This document shows, piece by piece, positions 59,553 through 62,267 of a DNA stretch of 62,267 bases. Location: contig NZ_FWFQ01000022.1 of the NCBI RefSeq assembly GCF_900172235.1, forward strand, positions 1 to 62,267, read 5' to 3'. Each line of letters starts with the position of its first letter. Position 1 is the stretch's first letter. Below the pieces are notes generated by a model. That model did not search any database and was not told the origin of the DNA. It worked only from the letters and a program-made list of their open reading frames with translations. This DNA is from Pseudoruegeria aquimaris (GTDB lineage: Bacteria > Pseudomonadota > Alphaproteobacteria > Rhodobacterales > Rhodobacteraceae). Position numbers and translations under genes: made by a program.

Positions 59553-60101
59553 TCAGCCGATCTTGACCAGCGTGTCGCTCACGAACTCATAGGGCGGCAC
59601 GTCGAGGTTTCGCGGCGCCGGGCCTTTCCGGATCCGCCCCGAAGTGTCGTAATGCGAGCCGTGGCACGGACAGAACCAGCCGTTCCAGTCCCCGGTCGGG
59701 TCGCTGCCGCCCTGACCCAGCGGGATGCAGCCCAGGTGGGTGCAGACGCCGATCACGACCAGCCATTCCGGGCGCTGGACGCGCTCGGCATCCGGCTCGG
59801 GGTCGATCATCGGCGCGTCGTCGTCGGCCCGCGCCTGTGCGATCCGTTCCTCTGTCCTATGGTCGATGAAAACCGGCTTGCCCTTCCATTTCAGCGTGAT
59901 CCGGCTGCCGGGCTCGACCCCTTCGAGGTCGATATCCACCACCGCCAGGGCCGAGACGTCGGCACTGGGGTTCATGCTGTCGATCAGGGGCCAGATCGCC
60001 GCGCCAGTCGTGACGACCGCAGCGCCGGCGGTGGCGTAGTACAGGAAATCGCGGCGGCTTTCGTCCGCCTGCTGCTGTTGTCTTGTCAAAATGTCAGACA
60101 T
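59553..60101 (-). CDS. petA: Rieske iron-sulfur protein of a bc1-type complex
   Basis: 182 residues. Tat-type N-terminal anchor ([20 protein letters not shown], ~15-34). Rieske [2Fe-2S] ligands: CTHLGC (Cys120, His122, Cys125) and CPCHGSH (Cys144, His147). Normally a subunit of ubiquinol:cytochrome c reductase, but petB and petC are not on this plasmid, so it must join a chromosomal complex or act alone. Same strand as the cytochrome upstream and the phosphoketolase-family gene downstream. Confidence 0.93.
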   Translation of the reverse strand: MSDILTRQQQQADESRRDFLYYATAGAAVVTTGAAIWPLIDSMNPSADVSALAVVDIDLEGVEPGSRITLKWKGKPVFIDHRTEERIAQARADDDAPMIDPEPDAERVQRPEWLVVIGVCTHLGCIPLGQGGSDPTGDWNGWFCPCHGSHYDTSGRIRKGPAPRNLDVPPYEFVSDTLVKIG

Positions 60102-60161
60102 GGCGTTCCTCCTTCATGCCCGGTTCGGGCCTGCCGGTCGGCAAGGCCCGGACGAGGTGGA

Positions 60162-60719
60162 TCAGTCGCTATGCCCCTCTTCCCCTTCTTCGTGGTGCCC
60201 CATCTGATCGTCGTCGTGATGCCCCATCTCACCTTCTTCGTGGTGATCTTCCTCGGATTGGTGGTGCATCATCGCCGCGACCGATTTCGGGATGTCGTGC
60301 TCAGAGAACTTCGCCTGTTCCGAGGCGTCATGAACAAAGGCGATGATGTCGGCCAACTCCTGCCCGTTCAATTCGATCTGTTCGCCCAGTTCTTCCTCTT
60401 GCAACGCGACCATTGCCGCGGCGCCGCGCCACATGCGGGCGGCGAATTCGAACGGGTTCATAACCTCGTCCATCGTCGAGGCATCGAGCACCGGGGCATG
60501 TTCCCCGCCTATGCCGTTTATCGAGTGGCAAACGATGCACCCCTTGGAGGCGAACAGCGCCCTGCCCCTTTCGGAACTCATTTGGGGCATCATCAGCCCC
60601 TTGGGCATCTCGTCCATCATCTGCATGTGCTGTCCTTCGCCTTGCGAGGCCAGCGCCGGGACTGTCCCGACCGTCATCGCCAGCATTGCCGCTGGTATCG
60701 TCATGGTTCTTGCAAGCAT
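60162..60719 (-). CDS. Cytochrome c with His/Glu-rich C-terminal tail
   Basis: 185 residues with signal peptide (MTIPAAMLAMTVGTVPALA). One haem site CIVCH (~61-65) after RGRALFASKG, then a helical C-terminal half and an unusual tail rich in His, Glu, Asp and Met (GEMGHHDDDQMGHHEEGEEG, ~162-181). The tail is a plausible metal buffer, likely in the periplasm. Lies between the Rieske and DUF2933 genes. Confidence 0.85.
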   Translation of the reverse strand: MLARTMTIPAAMLAMTVGTVPALASQGEGQHMQMMDEMPKGLMMPQMSSERGRALFASKGCIVCHSINGIGGEHAPVLDASTMDEVMNPFEFAARMWRGAAAMVALQEEELGEQIELNGQELADIIAFVHDASEQAKFSEHDIPKSVAAMMHHQSEEDHHEEGEMGHHDDDQMGHHEEGEEGHSD

Positions 60720-60837
60720 GGGTTTTCCTTTCCCCTAACTGGTTTGCCTGACTGCTCTCCTCAGTTTGTCCCGTCCTGGTATGCGGGTATTTCGTTCCTT
60801 CGACCCAATCCGGCCTGCGCGCTTCAGGGTGGGCAGG

Positions 60838-61110
60838 TCATGATCCGCCGCCTCCGTGCCCGCCATGGCCGCGGTGCATCAGGAAATGCATGCCCACGCA
60901 GACCAGCAGGAACAGCAGGGGCGAACCGAGCAGCGGATACAACGCCTCGCGGTATTCCCAGCCCAGTATCCCGGCGCCTATGACAAGGGCGATCGCAAGC
61001 GGCAGCCAGTTCCGTCGGGTGTGGCTTTTGCTTTCTTCCGGCTCGGTCGGCGGCTTGGAAGCGGCTTCGTTCTTGTTCGGGGTCGTGTCATCAACTGGTT
61101 GATAAGTCAT
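60838..61110 (-). CDS. DUF2933 small membrane protein
   Basis: 90 residues. Polar N-terminus, two helices (~35-50 and ~60-78) ending LLVCVGMHFLMHRGHGGHGGGG, the DUF2933 signature with Met/His/Cys ligands. A His/Gly-rich tail follows. Starts 3 bases after the permease stop. Paralogue at 39441. Probably copper-associated; function unknown. Confidence 0.8.
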   Translation of the reverse strand: MTYQPVDDTTPNKNEAASKPPTEPEESKSHTRRNWLPLAIALVIGAGILGWEYREALYPLLGSPLLFLLVCVGMHFLMHRGHGGHGGGGS

Positions 61111-61112
61111 GG

Positions 61113-62267
61113 CTATCTTGCCTCCGGCATGGTGATCCAGTGTTTCAGGAAGGCGCGTTCGTAGGTAAAGACCATCACGATGCCCGCGACCGCGTAGGCC
61201 ACGATCATCGGGTCCGAGCGCCATTTCAGGGTGGTGAAGGCCGCCAGCACCACGGCATCCAGGGCCAGCGCGGTCAACATGACCCAGCCGCGGCCCTTGA
61301 TCTGGCCACGCAGGTTGCGCCAGACGCCCCAGTGAACGGCCATGTCCATCACCAGATAGAAGAATGCCCCCAGCGAGGCGATGCGCGACAGGTCGAACAG
61401 CACGGTCAGCAGCCCGGCGATGACGACGGTATAGACCAGCGTGTGCGACTGGATGGAGCCCGTCATGCCGAAATGGCTGTGCGGGATCATCTTCATGTCG
61501 GTCAGCATCGCCAGCATCCGCGACACGGCAAAAACGCTGGCGATCAGCCCCGAGGCCGTCGCCACCATCGCCAGCGCCACGGTCAGGTAGAACCCGCTCT
61601 GCCCCAGCACCGGCCCGGCGGCCTCGGCCAGGGCATAGTCCTGTGCGGCGCGGATCTGCTCGGGCGGCAGGCTGACGCCGACGGCAAAGGCGACCAGCAG
61701 GTAGACCACCGCGCAGATCGCGATCGAGATCATGATGGTGCGCCCGACATTGCGGTGCGGATCGACGATCTCGGCCCCGCTGTTGGTGATGGTGGTGAAG
61801 CCCTTGAAGGCGAGGATCGACAGGGCCACCGAGGCGACGAACCCCAACGGCGCGGCCGGTTCCGAGCCCTGCACCTGCCAGGTTCCACCCGCGGCCCAAA
61901 GTGCGGCGATGCCGAATATCGCGATCCCGCCGATCTTGAGCGCCGACATGATGATCGACCACAGCCCCACCGAGCGGTTGCCCGACCGGTTCACCGCATA
62001 GGCAAAGACGATCAGAGCCACACCGATCAGCGGCACCAGCGGCCCGCCCTCGATGTCGAACGGGCGGAGCGCATAGGTCGCGAAGGTGCGCGCCACGAGG
62101 CTTTCGTTGATCACCATCGACAGCGCCATCAGCAACGAAGCCGCCGCCGCGACCGCGCCCGGCCCGTAGGCCTTGGTCAGGATCATGGCGATGCCACCCG
62201 ATGAGGGCCAGGCATTGGACATGGCGATGTAGGTATAGGCGCTGAAGGCGGTGACGACGGCCCCGAC
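61113..62267 (-). CDS. APC-family amino acid/polyamine permease, remainder of the join-crossing gene
   Basis: The rest of the permease whose start is at 298: residues ~100-441 fall within 61113-62140. 62141-62267 duplicates 1-127. Helices and PSSGGIAMILTKAYGPGAVA, GFTTITNSGAEIVDPHRNVGRTI match APC transporters, with about twelve segments in total. The stop is 2 bases before the DUF2933 ATG. Substrate unknown. Confidence 0.88.
   Translation of the reverse strand, partial: VGAVVTAFSAYTYIAMSNAWPSSGGIAMILTKAYGPGAVAAAASLLMALSMVINESLVARTFATYALRPFDIEGGPLVPLIGVALIVFAYAVNRSGNRSVGLWSIIMSALKIGGIAIFGIAALWAAGGTWQVQGSEPAAPLGFVASVALSILAFKGFTTITNSGAEIVDPHRNVGRTIMISIAICAVVYLLVAFAVGVSLPPEQIRAAQDYALAEAAGPVLGQSGFYLTVALAMVATASGLIASVFAVSRMLAMLTDMKMIPHSHFGMTGSIQSHTLVYTVVIAGLLTVLFDLSRIASLGAFFYLVMDMAVHWGVWRNLRGQIKGRGWVMLTALALDAVVLAAFTTLKWRSDPMIVAYAVAGIVMVFTYERAFLKHWITMPEAR

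Noticed and set aside
1..62267. Conjugation or mobilisation genes
   Set aside because: No relaxase, coupling protein or type IV secretion components are recognisable in any frame.

Overview
The window reads as one complete circular plasmid of 62,140 bp: its last 127 bases (62141-62267) repeat its first 127 exactly, and a gene runs in frame across the join. GC content is high, RepA, RepB and RepC homologues lie in the order typical of alphaproteobacterial repABC replicons, and the c-type cytochrome, TRAP and PRPP genes are of a kind common in Rhodobacterales. I infer a Rhodobacterales host but cannot name a genus. I see no relaxase, type IV secretion genes, rRNA, tRNA or CRISPR array.

Layout. 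(A) 1-11606, continuing across the join to 57044, is almost all minus strand: an EF-hand/Met-rich protein, small membrane and exported proteins, an MBL-fold nuclease-like protein, a thymidine/AMP phosphorylase-like enzyme, a PRPP synthetase-like protein, a Cu+ P-type ATPase, a saccharopine dehydrogenase-like protein, an APC permease, a DUF2933 protein, a His-tailed cytochrome, a lone Rieske protein and a phosphoketolase-family enzyme. From 7595 to 61113 successive genes overlap by 4 bp. (B) 11780-14987, plus strand: OmpR-type two-component pair, CopZ-like metallochaperone, methyltransferase. (C) 15038-20638, minus strand: an eight-gene run of L,D-transpeptidase, four cytochromes c, a His/Cys-rich exported protein, a multicopper oxidase and a DsbA-like protein. 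(D) 20823-23396: lipoprotein, second L,D-transpeptidase, Fic protein. (E) 23397-27396: repABC with a predicted antisense ctRNA and a parS-like palindrome. (F) 27397-41054: Met-rich outer-membrane-type protein, ccmFGHI, a mer operon with remnants of a second copy, DsbD and small proteins. (G) 41120-45261: GntR regulator and TRAP transporter. (H) 45262-53372: accessory block with two tyrosine recombinases, a small HTH protein and a large ATPase with clustered cysteines. (I) 53438-57026: propeller-cytochrome fusion, decayed gene, small proteins, ion channel.

The unifying signal is regulatory. Seven sites share a CueR/MerR-type promoter layout (TTGACC, a 19-bp spacer carrying a TTCCAG/CTGGAA-type dyad, then a -10). 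They precede copA, copZ, an L,D-transpeptidase operon, the Met-rich outer-membrane protein, ccmF, dsbD and a DUF2933 gene. No CueR is encoded here, and the one MerR-family gene is a mercury MerR with its own different operator. I infer that a chromosomal CueR drives a copper regulon that goes beyond efflux: it includes second copies of periplasmic enzymes known to be copper-sensitive (cytochrome c maturation, L,D-transpeptidase) and thiol-redox carriers. This is the most interesting hypothesis in the window.
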